Assembly: GCA_902799875.1 (NCBI GenBank)
Contig: CADCCH010000043.1
Location: 1-25,087, forward strand
DNA: 25,087 bases
From: an uncultured Bacteroidales bacterium
GTDB taxonomy: Bacteria; Bacteroidota; Bacteroidia; Bacteroidales; Paludibacteraceae
Direction of reading: 5' to 3'
In this document: positions 15,701-22,295 of the stretch, one piece after another
How the letters are laid out: every line of letters begins with the position of its first letter
How positions within the stretch are numbered: position 1 is the first letter of the stretch
The notes under the pieces: generated by a model
Database searches by the model: none
Told to the model about the DNA's origin: nothing
The model's input: the letters and a program-made list of their open reading frames with translations, nothing else
Made by a program: the position numbers and the translations under genes

Positions 15701-16937
15701 TATTCTCTATCGGATTCCACCATGCCGCTTCAGTCGAATCGACAAAGGTATAGGTCTGTATATCCGTCAGACTATCAGTAGTCAGCGAGTCGTATGCCAT
15801 CTGGATAAGACCAATACTCTCCGCGTCCGAGAAATCGTACATGTATGCCCGCTGAATCTCGAACATATCATTCTCTACCAGATCTTCCTCTTTCGGATAG
15901 TATATTTTCCACGAAATCTGTTTAACCCGATCGTCAATAAACGTCAAGTTTGAACTTGTTCGATACTGATAATTACTTATCATAAAATCATGTATCTTGT
16001 GATAAGCGGGAATATCCACTCTATTCGACCATATCCAATACGGCTGTTTGTCCGTACCACGGTGCATATAGAAATTAGCACGGAAACCATGCTGTACGGT
16101 ATCCTTAGTATCCACATAGATAATATCGGTATTCTGATCCGTATGGTGCTCATTCGGATCCAGAGAGGTCGTATATTTCTCTACATCATTAACAGAGACA
16201 TAGACCACAGCTGCTTTACCATACCCCGCAGCACCTGTTTCGTTCACCGCATAGAAAAACGGTTTGTTCAACTGCGGAGCCTTGTCCGAGGAAGCACCGG
16301 TATAAGTTCCAAGCATATGACGCTTTGTGCTGAAGTCGCATCCTCCGGATTTATGGTGATCGGAGGTTACGGATACCTGGAATTCTATACTGTCCAGCTC
16401 CATAGGAGGATACCAATCAAACTCAAAAAACGTCAGATGGTCGCCACTATCCGAACGCTTTAGATCGACTTCACGCTCTATCTCCGAAGCAGTGTACGTT
16501 TCAACTACTCCGTTGTAGGTATTGGTCACATCAATTACGCCTCTCTCCAGATAGAACCATACACGACCGGCATCTCTCGGCTGTTGACCGCCTGTATACC
16601 CGGGGGCATTCCAATAATTATCTGCACGGTAGCGAATGAAGATCGTATTGCTCTCACCGCCGCCGGGCTTTTGTACGGTGAAACGGATACGTGAGCCGGT
16701 CTCATCCGCGAAATTCGGATCTTTGCATAACATACCGTTACCGGCATTGTAGTTGTGATCGTCACCTTCTGCGAAAATAAGCACTTTAAAGTGAATCTTG
16801 CCGTTGCCCATGGAATACGCATCGAAGTTGTCTGCATTTTCAAAATACGTAGAACCGTTATCGGGCGTAGCATAAGCCCAACTGATGCTAAGCATCATCG
16901 CTGCTATACATAGCAGCCGAAGAATTTTGTGTTTCAT
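9696..16937 (-). CDS. Giant secreted surface protein, N-terminal part, with LamG domains
   Basis: The start is the ATG at 16935-16937, MKHKILRLLCIAAMMLSISWAYA, a good signal peptide. About 2413 residues follow in this frame. Visible parts: an N-terminal domain with GNGKIHFKVL (about 40-50); many beta-sandwich regions; a carboxypeptidase-regulatory-like domain with GYVRYEDGSACPNITVTA (about 700-790); a middle region with a VDKNNKFNDQTDDNRD stretch; and two LamG-type jelly rolls at about 2005-2155 and 2200-2360 (YYPMDEGKG, WHHFAVTINR, NIDEFIIFEQ). The frame then runs into PTPPT and a stop, while the natural continuation is in the overlapping frame (7822-9750). Probable role is adhesion or glycan binding at the cell surface; the ligand is not known. 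Confidence 0.85.
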   Translation of the reverse strand: MKHKILRLLCIAAMMLSISWAYATPDNGSTYFENADNFDAYSMGNGKIHFKVLIFAEGDDHNYNAGNGMLCKDPNFADETGSRIRFTVQKPGGGESNTIFIRYRADNYWNAPGYTGGQQPRDAGRVWFYLERGVIDVTNTYNGVVETYTASEIEREVDLKRSDSGDHLTFFEFDWYPPMELDSIEFQVSVTSDHHKSGGCDFSTKRHMLGTYTGASSDKAPQLNKPFFYAVNETGAAGYGKAAVVYVSVNDVEKYTTSLDPNEHHTDQNTDIIYVDTKDTVQHGFRANFYMHRGTDKQPYWIWSNRVDIPAYHKIHDFMISNYQYRTSSNLTFIDDRVKQISWKIYYPKEEDLVENDMFEIQRAYMYDFSDAESIGLIQMAYDSLTTDSLTDIQTYTFVDSTEAAWWNPIENNYTIYYRVRRVSSSQWGWIGHDYAIKGNSVPDKNYYPMPFSDKYSGGFYTLAEDFEKSRKLDITIRLFAKESIDGDGSVKKPAYDRFYWDDNQTLKIRKVYKELQDTVYIEIPSDSIKAARDRLIQSGYTDFNKVNYIDVHYSDVANTPCVHYEYSTVIDTTGVIVKQLYGSHNYTEYMPITGDSIYFTEAANLETLYASKGDYSDGVLLRWQTTDGNVGSYKIETRPAGKDTAWTVLVDNYDGNWFKDREANPFISLQWDYRLTMTYECNGIVKSQEVVAVGSRNPYGKVSGYVRYEDGSACPNITVTASRTSTGKTVQTVTTNEDGYYLLDSLIYGEGYAYSIQPTSMSAEFQYNNTSSPTAAITLGLNDCVREGVNFANISSVPFSGRVLFENSTIPVRDVQFLLNGIPVKSGTTYYKTDASGNFEFRVPLKSPFTLQAYKEGHIFDRDGFVYTINELTQKEDSLLSLDKRLPGVRIYDQTKVRIIGRLCGGNDQAEKPLGFGVSQNNLGDDLKLVLELEGDNISQIVRFNDDLLRDSVTVQLRHDVLTQEGSDSVGITRTEYYKKRIIIYPDVKTGEYYVDLFPVKYKITQATAKGYATLYADGKTGETIDLIEAPLQHHVNTYGDMEVYYNGTYNITYHSPIAISCRQLQYGMPVPYFGEKTITRQNILNEKIEVPVVEMQPDGSCNYLFGAPVFNSDTYQFRVTAHEDYYYNNDLTSSKHEEVRLRGGTLKVYNGLHDAKDTEIQTHQLDTLGQATITIPIDYVSFVKTGENALRVLDLSVEYEGAFIESQAFKAFVTGDKLKGQEYAASTHGDVILLDILRDPPGSGSSAYLDAGSSYSYNCNTDLKLTFGMGITLKYGSGANIYMGAFAGMGGGVWSGMPTEVASSYSMTLPITNTFVYKHNGTYTFQTTERITTAGDPFSVGADADVYIGATQNVLYGAMDAVQPLDSLTYVTLAARAADGTMRTIAEGRDANGQKYYLVIGTEFGATSYISSTFVHTQSYIEQTLLPQLVQMRNSLLMTGDSATVAGIAIATNKPAYWSKVGPEDENFGMDGYYEMIVPDGEKVYDDEVAAYNRQFVNWFSLLIKNEREKINALRGSNSQLVGTWSTGGATTVTHTETYNSSSSEYMKLFYPGLSLKGSLPKGDLNIIQGDRAGMDKLMETAFKQKDTGENKPLEVLGKTSAATWKFEFTPIINADFNMSPATSTHGHSKTASFTLKNDDFNYSHLNVSVYRVVDKNNKFNDQTDDNRDFTGADSDYRYGSYVYFVNGGATRCPWQGPDSTRFYTPKVPLSAGTLKLENPKLDIDVHERSNVPVDQPAVFNIQMSNEGEVPYGSGTGMLKFELKVQEEAREFALTRGSIMNKRVEVYAGEGYDFENITLALTSTCSMSELARCTFSVHYMPVACPVNISAPHDKWIMNTLSPQDSTGWYLPVVIDGFDVNYKNFDHIEFQYKLSTRSDDAWINLCSYYANDSLFALASGNKAMISGGRIENIRFYGERDPMEQEYDLRAVAFCRHGNGFITRASEVMRGIKDTRVPRVFGEAEPANSILGVGDKLLLRFNEPIAGNYLDEDNNFQLVGYTNETGISTGISLHFIDTEKSYAESKVLRSISDKSFTVDMMVRPQDPEAEYTFFNYDTKGRRRFSFGKTADNRLFAKLGSGTIYSDTLPEKMIGFTRVAVVYDRTNHLVRFYAGTKEVTDTLIAPFEEDIEFNGSAPISIGKGFAGNMMEVRLWTKALAPDEITQTYMTRLTGYERELVAYYPMDEGKGSTLTDKANGATLYTYQANWEYQKGISLRVKDGQIVKMNDAFLSRSNKQDETLMFWFKTPSKNGTIFSAGRLSDKQGTELVLSNGNVFFRSYENEWKIDGDYSDNAWHHFAVTINRAFNNASVYLDDKQKVSTAATKIGEVSGEMYLGGAGFDGNIDEFIIFEQALPQSLMKTYGTISPRGDEMGLMAYLPFVEMKENDNGILEQVFSWLRKYNRSLSAYPTPPT

Positions 16938-16953
16938 ATCAATAGTTATTTCG

Positions 16954-17184
16954 TTATTTATGATACTTGGTAATCTCATGCATCACGTCCTTGAAGGCGC
17001 TCACGTAAGTGAGAACTTTGTAATGCACTTTCCCGTTACCGGCTACGTAAGCCGAATACTGGGTACCACCCCATTCTTCACGGAAATACCAGTCTCCGTG
17101 GCTGGCTCTACTGGCCATGAGGTCCATAGCCGGGATGCTTGCCAGCATCAGCACAACTATAAAATAAAAAATTGCTTTTTTCAT
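16954..17184 (-). CDS. 76-residue exported protein resembling the giant protein's N-terminus
   Basis: Starts MKKAIFYFIVVLMLASIPAM, a signal peptide, and then GDWYFREEW...YSAYVAGNGKVHYKVLTY. The giant protein's mature start, GSTYFENADNFDAYSMGNGK followed by IHFKVLIF, aligns with it. The frame stops 16 bp before the giant gene starts. It may be a remnant of a duplicated or truncated copy, or a small protein kept for its own use. It is probably co-transcribed with the giant gene and with the gene at 17240. I cannot tell remnant from functional peptide. Confidence 0.65.
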   Translation of the reverse strand: MKKAIFYFIVVLMLASIPAMDLMASRASHGDWYFREEWGGTQYSAYVAGNGKVHYKVLTYVSAFKDVMHEITKYHK

Positions 17185-17239
17185 ACTATATTTATTTTGG
17201 ATTTTGGATTGTGGTTACTATTCATGCTTTATTTCATCA

Positions 17240-18562
17240 TCAGTTCCAAACGGCTGTATATTTGCTCAACCGGCTGTCTGCTTGAGCCATGGCGTTGAGT
17301 AAGATAACCGCGTTGCCGAACTGCTCATCGGCGCGTACTTGTGCCGCCTTGGCGCTATCGTTGATGACATCATCCGAACTCATTTGGCTCAGCAGATACC
17401 ATAATTGGCACATGTCGGCTTTGTCCTCTTCGTCTATCTCATACCATTGGTCTTGTCCGGACTCTTGTTCCAGACGGGTCCATGTAGCGGTTACCTCATC
17501 CGCCGTGACCGTCTTACCGGCAAGCGCGGTCTGCACAACGGGCGCAAAGAGAGCCGCCTCGTTGACCACCACGGTATTGCATTTTTGTGCGTCCAGATAA
17601 GCATATACTTTGCCTGCATAGGCGTTATATTCCTTCGTTTCAAGCGTATCGGATAAGGTGAGGAAATAACGGCCGAGGATGCCATATTTCTTGTACAAGC
17701 TATAGGTAAGCGTCATATTACCATCATGGAATCCGCTGCTGACACTGTACGCTATACCGCTTGCTCCGAGGGCATCGCATTCGGGCAGATGTTTGTAAAT
17801 ACCGGCCTCGGTGACAGGTTCGATAGTGAAGTTAAACCGAGCTGCAAAACGCACCGTTCTAAGCAGGTTGGACGGGTTCTGCGGGTACACCAGATCCGGG
17901 TCAATGAAGGAGCGGATGATGCCTTCGCGTAAATCGTGCAAACCACCATGGTAGTCCAGAAGATCGCCCGTGACATAATCGTAATAGATGGCGTTGATAG
18001 TCAGATCCCGCGAATAAGAGTCCTCCAGCAGGGACTTGCTGAAGATGCCTTCATACTGGGATTCGGGAATACGGGGTTTGCCACGCAGGTACTCATAGAT
18101 AGAGCGCATCGTGCCCATATCGGTACACTCGTCGCCATGCCATGCCTGCGCCACAATAAAGCCGCTCGGCGCGGTAAAGATCGTGGTGTTCGGCACTATC
18201 TCCACCAGCTGATCGGGTGTAGCATCGGTCGTAAAATCCACGTCGTTGGGCACTTTCCCCATGATTGCATCGCGTACAGAGCCACCATTCACATAGGCCA
18301 CGTAACCGGCATTGACCACGTAGTCCATGTCACCGGCCGCATCAGCCGGCATCGCAAAGGCTTTTTGGTCGAACAGATTAGCCGGAACACGTAACTCGGC
18401 ATAGCCGACTTTCTCCACTTCGGGATAGTTGGCATCAATGAGCCGGTTTATCTCCGTAGAGAAAAACCCCTGCGGCTGCTCCGGTACGTTCTGCTGCTTC
18501 TTACAGGACGCGCAGAATGTGACACAGAACAGTGCAATGATCCAATAAAAATTGCGTTTCAT
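17240..18562 (-). CDS. Exported lipoprotein of the CCA-adding enzyme/poly(A) polymerase family
   Basis: Encodes 440 residues. The first 20, MKRNFYWIIALFCVTFCASC, are a lipoprotein signal (lipobox CASC, Cys20). Then comes a class II nucleotidyltransferase head: G93GSVRD98AIMGK, D107-V-D109 F TTD (metal-binding DxD), and S184RDLTINAIYYD matching the family's RRDFTINA. The next motif, usually D-P-x-R..R..RFA, reads Q228NPSNLLRTVRFA, so two usual residues are changed; the motif D base-reading residues are not obvious. The DxD core is intact, so activity is possible; specificity for tRNA is doubtful. It starts 17 bp after the 5'-nucleotidase stop, so both are likely in one transcript and both act outside the cytoplasm. 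Confidence 0.8.
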   Translation of the reverse strand: MKRNFYWIIALFCVTFCASCKKQQNVPEQPQGFFSTEINRLIDANYPEVEKVGYAELRVPANLFDQKAFAMPADAAGDMDYVVNAGYVAYVNGGSVRDAIMGKVPNDVDFTTDATPDQLVEIVPNTTIFTAPSGFIVAQAWHGDECTDMGTMRSIYEYLRGKPRIPESQYEGIFSKSLLEDSYSRDLTINAIYYDYVTGDLLDYHGGLHDLREGIIRSFIDPDLVYPQNPSNLLRTVRFAARFNFTIEPVTEAGIYKHLPECDALGASGIAYSVSSGFHDGNMTLTYSLYKKYGILGRYFLTLSDTLETKEYNAYAGKVYAYLDAQKCNTVVVNEAALFAPVVQTALAGKTVTADEVTATWTRLEQESGQDQWYEIDEEDKADMCQLWYLLSQMSSDDVINDSAKAAQVRADEQFGNAVILLNAMAQADSRLSKYTAVWN

Positions 18563-18579
18563 ACAGTATATTATTATAA

Positions 18580-20136
18580 TTATTCAACGATGGTGATCAG
18601 CCCGGCGGGTTGGCGGTATGCATCGGGGATGACGCCATGGAGTGTATGCTCCATATAATCCGCCAAGACATCATAGCATATTTTCGACGGCTCATTGAGC
18701 AAAGGGCAATCCTTGAGCGTGCCATAGAAGCCGCCGGTTGCGAAGTAATCCAAAGTGCCAATCGTATAGATGCCGTCAGCTGTTACGGGCACGAATGTGC
18801 TGCTCTGCTCGTCATAAACCATGACATCGGAGACGGAGTGGTCCGAAACGTGGAGCGTGAACTTCAATCCCGATAGCTGAGGGAAATCACCATCCAGCTG
18901 CGGATAAGAAGCCGTGCAGGCCTCGAGCATATTCTGTATCTGCAGACCTGTTGCCTCAATCAGACAAACGGCATTATCATAGGGCACGACGGAGATGGCA
19001 TCGGCATAGGTCACATCGCCGGCTTTGAGGCCGTTACGCACGCCACCGGCATTCGTCAGACCGATCTGAGCTTGTACATCGTGACGGAACGACTCGGCTA
19101 CCAGATTTCCGAGCGCTGTCTCTTGTTTGCGGATGAGCCATTGACCTGTCTCGTCCGTAATAGGCATGTCGAAATCGAGACGGGCTATCTTGTGCTCCGT
19201 GATGCCGTTAAGCAAGGTATGGATACTATCGGTCACGGCAGACACACGTGCGTTGGTGTAGATGATATCCTTGGTCGGAATAAGGGAGGTATGGAAATGA
19301 CCTGCCGTATCGATAAGCAGATGACCTACATTCGCGAATTGCGTACCGGTCTGGGTAATCGGCACATACACGCCGTCGAGGTTCTTGACCGAATCGCAAG
19401 GGATGACCGAATGGGTATGTCCGTCAAGCACGACGTTGATTCCGCGCGTAGCGGCAATCATCTCATGGGAGCCGCAGCCTTCATACGCCCATTCCCCTAA
19501 ATGCGACAGAGCGACCACATAGTCCGCTCCTTCGCGGCGGGCTTTATCCACCGACTGTTGCACAAGGCTGTACAAATCCTCCGCACGCAGGTCATAGAGT
19601 TGATTACCGTCCTTATCATAGAACGAATACGATTCCGCTTTCATCGTCTCAGTGGTCAAAACACCGACGAAAGCAATCCGCTTGTTTCCGTATTGTTTGA
19701 TGATATACGGGGCGTACACCGATGCCGCGCTGACGTATTCATACAGGTTGGCACACGACACGGGCGAACCGATAATCGGCAACAGTTCCAGCTGACGCGG
19801 CACACCATAATCGAACTCATGGTTACCTAATGCCACCGCATCATAATGCATCTCGCTCATGATATCTACGATGTAACCACCTCTCGAGATGGCTCCGGCA
19901 AGTGATCCTTGCAGGAAATCACCACTGCTGACCAAGCCCACATACGCTGTGTCGGCTGCTACAATCGCATCCGCCAAACCGCGCATCTTGGTATAACCGT
20001 CGATCGCGCAATGCACATCGTTCTCATAGAGGATGACAATGCTCTTCGGCGTGTTAACGACCGGTTCCTTGTTCCCGTTGTTCCGGCAAGCGACCAAAGC
20101 CAGAACCGGCAGCAGATAGATAAAAAGTTTTTTCAT
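18580..20136 (-). CDS. 5'-nucleotidase/metallophosphatase lipoprotein (UshA-like)
   Basis: Encodes 518 residues, with a lipobox LVAC (Cys17). The catalytic metal sites are present: N39-D40-V-H42, S71-G-D73, G104-N105-H106-E, S211-H212 and D238-G-H240-T-H242. The C-terminal substrate domain has GGVRNGLKAGDVTYADAISVVPYDN and ATGLQIQNMLEACT. Such enzymes release phosphate from nucleotides or UDP-sugars in the periplasm or at the cell surface. Length is normal. The gene follows the promoter at 20192-20222 and a possible operator. It is the first gene of the run toward 16954. Which substrate it takes cannot be read from sequence. Confidence 0.9.
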   Translation of the reverse strand: MKKLFIYLLPVLALVACRNNGNKEPVVNTPKSIVILYENDVHCAIDGYTKMRGLADAIVAADTAYVGLVSSGDFLQGSLAGAISRGGYIVDIMSEMHYDAVALGNHEFDYGVPRQLELLPIIGSPVSCANLYEYVSAASVYAPYIIKQYGNKRIAFVGVLTTETMKAESYSFYDKDGNQLYDLRAEDLYSLVQQSVDKARREGADYVVALSHLGEWAYEGCGSHEMIAATRGINVVLDGHTHSVIPCDSVKNLDGVYVPITQTGTQFANVGHLLIDTAGHFHTSLIPTKDIIYTNARVSAVTDSIHTLLNGITEHKIARLDFDMPITDETGQWLIRKQETALGNLVAESFRHDVQAQIGLTNAGGVRNGLKAGDVTYADAISVVPYDNAVCLIEATGLQIQNMLEACTASYPQLDGDFPQLSGLKFTLHVSDHSVSDVMVYDEQSSTFVPVTADGIYTIGTLDYFATGGFYGTLKDCPLLNEPSKICYDVLADYMEHTLHGVIPDAYRQPAGLITIVE

Positions 20137-20191
20137 TATATTATTTAGGGTTATCTTGTTGATTTGATTTTGTCATGTTAAAAAAATCGCA

Positions 20192-20222
20192 CAAAATTAT
20201 AAAAAAAAGTGCGCATACGCAA
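20192..20222 (-). promoter_or_regulatory. Promoter of the 5'-nucleotidase operon
   Basis: TTG (20220-20222), 20 bp, then TAATTTTG (20192-20199) on the minus strand, fitting TTG-N20-TAnnTTTG. The start codon is 56 bp downstream of the -7 box. Confidence 0.65.
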
Positions 20223-20238
20223 TACGCACGTGCAAAAA

Positions 20239-20283
20239 TTTACGCAAACTACCTTTTTAGGTCATTTTTTTACGCAAACTACC
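20239..20283. repeat. Two direct copies of TTTACGCAAACTACC, 30 bp apart
   Basis: Copies at 20239-20253 and 20269-20283 lie just upstream of the -33 box at 20220. Equal spacing of about three helical turns is what a dimeric activator site would look like. They are not in a coding frame. Confidence 0.7.
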
Positions 20284-20313
20284 CTTAAGGGTGTCAATTT
20301 TTCCACATAAATG

Positions 20314-20339
20314 TAAAAAAAACGCACCCGAAGATGCGT
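20314..20339 (-). terminator. Intrinsic terminator with a TTCG loop
   Basis: ACGCATC-TTCG-GGTGCGT on the minus strand forms a 7-bp stem with one T-G pair and a UUCG-type loop, followed by eight T. It starts a few bases after the stop codon at 20345-20347 and closes the transcript of the small gene at 20345-20725. Confidence 0.85.
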
Positions 20340-20344
20340 TTTTT

Positions 20345-20725
20345 CTACTCGTGTATCAGTACTGCCCGCACGAAGTTGCCGAACTGACAGATACGTTTCT
20401 TGCCAAGGACGGGATCGGGTTTGCCGCGGAGTTGGGCAGCATGACGTTCCACCATCTCCTGGTACCGCGGATGATTCGGATCTTTCGCGATACGCGATGC
20501 CTCTTGGCAAACGGCTTTCCAGCGCTCGTACTGGGCCTGTTCGGCAGGAGTTCGCGGATCGCGTTTATAATCCCGTTTCTCCTGTCCGTACATCTCTTTC
20601 GGACCATAACCGAAAATCGTTCCGTCCGGATACTTCCATGCCTTACGACGCATGGTTATTCGTGAATGTTTATCAAACTTGCCGACTAAATCATCGATGC
20701 CGACACTTGTTTCAAATCTTGCCAT
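20345..20725 (-). CDS. Small R.RF-family paralogue (126 aa) next to DUF3987
   Basis: Start ATG 20723-20725 (MARFETSVGIDDLVGKF). An upstream in-frame ATG at 20770 is less likely because it lies in a repeat array. Pattern: GIDDLVGKF then TMRRKAWKYPDGTIFGYGPKEMYGQEKRDY, TPAEQAQYERWKAVC around residues 59-73, where the R.RF position reads ERW. The C-terminus has RICQFGNFVRAVLIHE. It is longer than its relatives at 618-2176 and lies about 215 bp after the DUF3987 gene. Function unknown; the same general type occurs in other Bacteroidales genomes beside DUF3987 or VirE-type genes, from general knowledge. Confidence 0.75.
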   Translation of the reverse strand: MARFETSVGIDDLVGKFDKHSRITMRRKAWKYPDGTIFGYGPKEMYGQEKRDYKRDPRTPAEQAQYERWKAVCQEASRIAKDPNHPRYQEMVERHAAQLRGKPDPVLGKKRICQFGNFVRAVLIHE

Positions 20726-20748
20726 AATTCTATATAAATTTTTGCATT

Positions 20749-20810
20749 GCACTTTCTGCACTTTCTGCACTTTCGACCATCAAAGTGCAAATAGTGCAAA
20801 TAGTGCAAAG
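20749..20810. repeat. Two facing arrays of three 9-bp units
   Basis: GCACTTTCT-type units at 20749, 20758 and 20767 face AGTGCAAAT-type units at 20784, 20793 and 20802, with an 8-bp gap. The units of one array are roughly the reverse complement of those in the other. The arrays end 24 bp from the start codon at 20725. They could form a hairpin in RNA or serve as iteron-like protein sites. Confidence 0.75.
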
Positions 20811-20849
20811 CGATTTTTTAATGTTTTTTGAATCATTTTTAACATATAT

Positions 20850-20866
20850 AACGTTCTTTGAACGTT
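20850..20866. promoter_or_regulatory. Palindrome AACGTTC-ttt-GAACGTT
   Basis: Perfect 7-bp arms with a 3-nt centre in the spacer between the DUF3987 gene and the small paralogue. It is operator-like or a small hairpin; no T-run follows. Confidence 0.55.
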
Positions 20867-20940
20867 AAAATCGTTAGAGATAAGTTGATCATAAGTTGGA
20901 TATACGTTAGTTATTGTCCTACCCTTTACCTACCCACACC

Positions 20941-22206
20941 CTATGCAACTGCTAAGCGTTTCGTAAACACACCATGTCTGATTTTGATAATGGTTCCATT
21001 GTCTTGCCATTCTTCGATCCAATTGAAAGCTGTTCGACGACTTATTCCTTGTAATTGTGCTTCATCTACAAGCATCTTACTCTCAAACTCCTCCGGCAAC
21101 AAACTCAGCAATATCTGTTTCTGATCCAGCGGCTTCACTTTCGGTGCCTCTATCTTCTCTGTCCCTTTTACCAACTGATATGCCTGCGCCATATGCAATA
21201 TCAGCTTATTCCCTATCATCTCTGCTGTCTGATAATCCACATCCGAGCATTCCATTCGTAATTCGTAATTTTTAATTTTTAATTGCTCTTCGCACGAGCG
21301 AAGAGCGGAGAGTATCATCGCTATCCTCTCGATATGGACCGCCATTCTTAGTACCACGGAGTGGAAGTCTTCGCCGAGCATGCGGATGAGGGTCGGATAG
21401 GCGGTCTCAAGGTGATGGCCGAGACGGGTACGCTGGTCGGGCGTGAGGCAGAACTCGCGGGGTTTGGAGAAGAGCAGTTTCTCATAGAGATGATAGAGCT
21501 GTTCAGCACAAGTTTTCACGGTTTCATCGGAACTTTCCGAGGGTTGTACATACTGGCTGTTAAAGGCTTGGTGTTCATCGACGATGAGGGTGAGCAAGCG
21601 CGAGAAGTAACCGTTTTCGATAGACGGCACGAGGGCATGGTACTGGCTGAAGGTACCGGTGAGGACCATGGAGAGTTGCGGGTTCTCGATGACGGACGCT
21701 TCTTTGCAACGGGCACGGGAGATAGTCTCGTGCTCAGCCGCTTTACGGAGCGCGGTGTTGTAGTTCACGGTGGACGATCGCCAGATGTCGGTGATGACCG
21801 AACCTTCGGACTCGTGGATATAGCCGCGGCCCTTCTGTTTGGCGAGCGTCCGGTAGAAAGCCGGGTACGTCGCATCGCCCGGGATGATGAGGGGATTCGC
21901 CTCGTGAATGGGTTTGACGAGTTCGAGGGCAAGGTTGGCGATACCCTTTCCGCAGGCAGCCGAACCGACGATGAAGAGTTGCAGGTTCGGGTAATAGCGT
22001 TTGGCACCGATACCGTACTTGAAATAAAGGTTCGGGAGCACGCCCGAGCACGCGGTAAGTGCGGACATTAATAACATGTCCTTCTCGGCAGGCGTGTGAG
22101 CCAAAGATAAGACGGATTTCATTAGTTCAGGCAGGTTGTTTACATCCATGTTTTCCACGATGTGGAGGTTCGCCTGCTCCTCTTGGGGTTGAATAGAATT
22201 GATCAT
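20941..22206 (-). CDS. DUF3987-type ATPase/primase-helicase-associated protein
   Basis: Encodes 421 residues from the ATG at 22204-22206. Residues 75-90 read LQLFIVGSAACGKGIA, a Walker A-like loop (GSAACGKG, 81-88) at the position usual in DUF3987. Family stretches are YIHESEGSVITDIWRSS, ALRKAAEHETISRAR and LSMVLTGTFSQYHAL. A winged-helix-like end (LVDEAQLQGISRRTAFNWIEEWQDNGTI) closes it. DUF3987 proteins are linked with plasmid and phage primase-helicase modules; this one lacks a visible primase or VirE N-terminal domain. An odd in-frame insert encodes QLKIKNYELRME (see separate entry). It is the first gene after the attenuator-like stem at 22301-22327. Confidence 0.85.
   Translation of the reverse strand: MINSIQPQEEQANLHIVENMDVNNLPELMKSVLSLAHTPAEKDMLLMSALTACSGVLPNLYFKYGIGAKRYYPNLQLFIVGSAACGKGIANLALELVKPIHEANPLIIPGDATYPAFYRTLAKQKGRGYIHESEGSVITDIWRSSTVNYNTALRKAAEHETISRARCKEASVIENPQLSMVLTGTFSQYHALVPSIENGYFSRLLTLIVDEHQAFNSQYVQPSESSDETVKTCAEQLYHLYEKLLFSKPREFCLTPDQRTRLGHHLETAYPTLIRMLGEDFHSVVLRMAVHIERIAMILSALRSCEEQLKIKNYELRMECSDVDYQTAEMIGNKLILHMAQAYQLVKGTEKIEAPKVKPLDQKQILLSLLPEEFESKMLVDEAQLQGISRRTAFNWIEEWQDNGTIIKIRHGVFTKRLAVA
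21256..21306. repeat. AT-rich repeat plus 9-bp hairpin inserted in frame in the DUF3987 gene
   Basis: AATTAAAAATT-type repeats, the same as in several intergenic regions here, are followed by the arms GCTCTTCGC (21285-21293) and GCGAAGAGC (21298-21306) around ACGA. In the coding frame they give the peptide EQLKIKNYELRMEC. A coding gene would not be expected to have such a segment, so it looks like a small inserted repeat that kept the frame. Confidence 0.55.
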
Positions 22207-22240
22207 AAAATAATATAATTAAAGGGTTTAACTAGGTAGT

Positions 22241-22288
22241 ACTAGGGGACTAGGGGACTAGGGGACTAGGAAACTAGGGGACTAGGAG
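22241..22288. repeat. Six tandem copies of an 8-bp ACTAGGGG unit
   Basis: Octamers start at 22241, 22249, 22257, 22265, 22273 and 22281; four read ACTAGGGG and two vary in the last bases. They lie in the leader of the DUF3987 gene, 34 bp upstream of the start codon. Confidence 0.85.
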
Positions 22289-22295
22289 CTAGTAC

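Noticed and set aside
22241..22288. A CRISPR array
   Set aside because: The units are 8 bp with no spacers between them; no cas gene is present.
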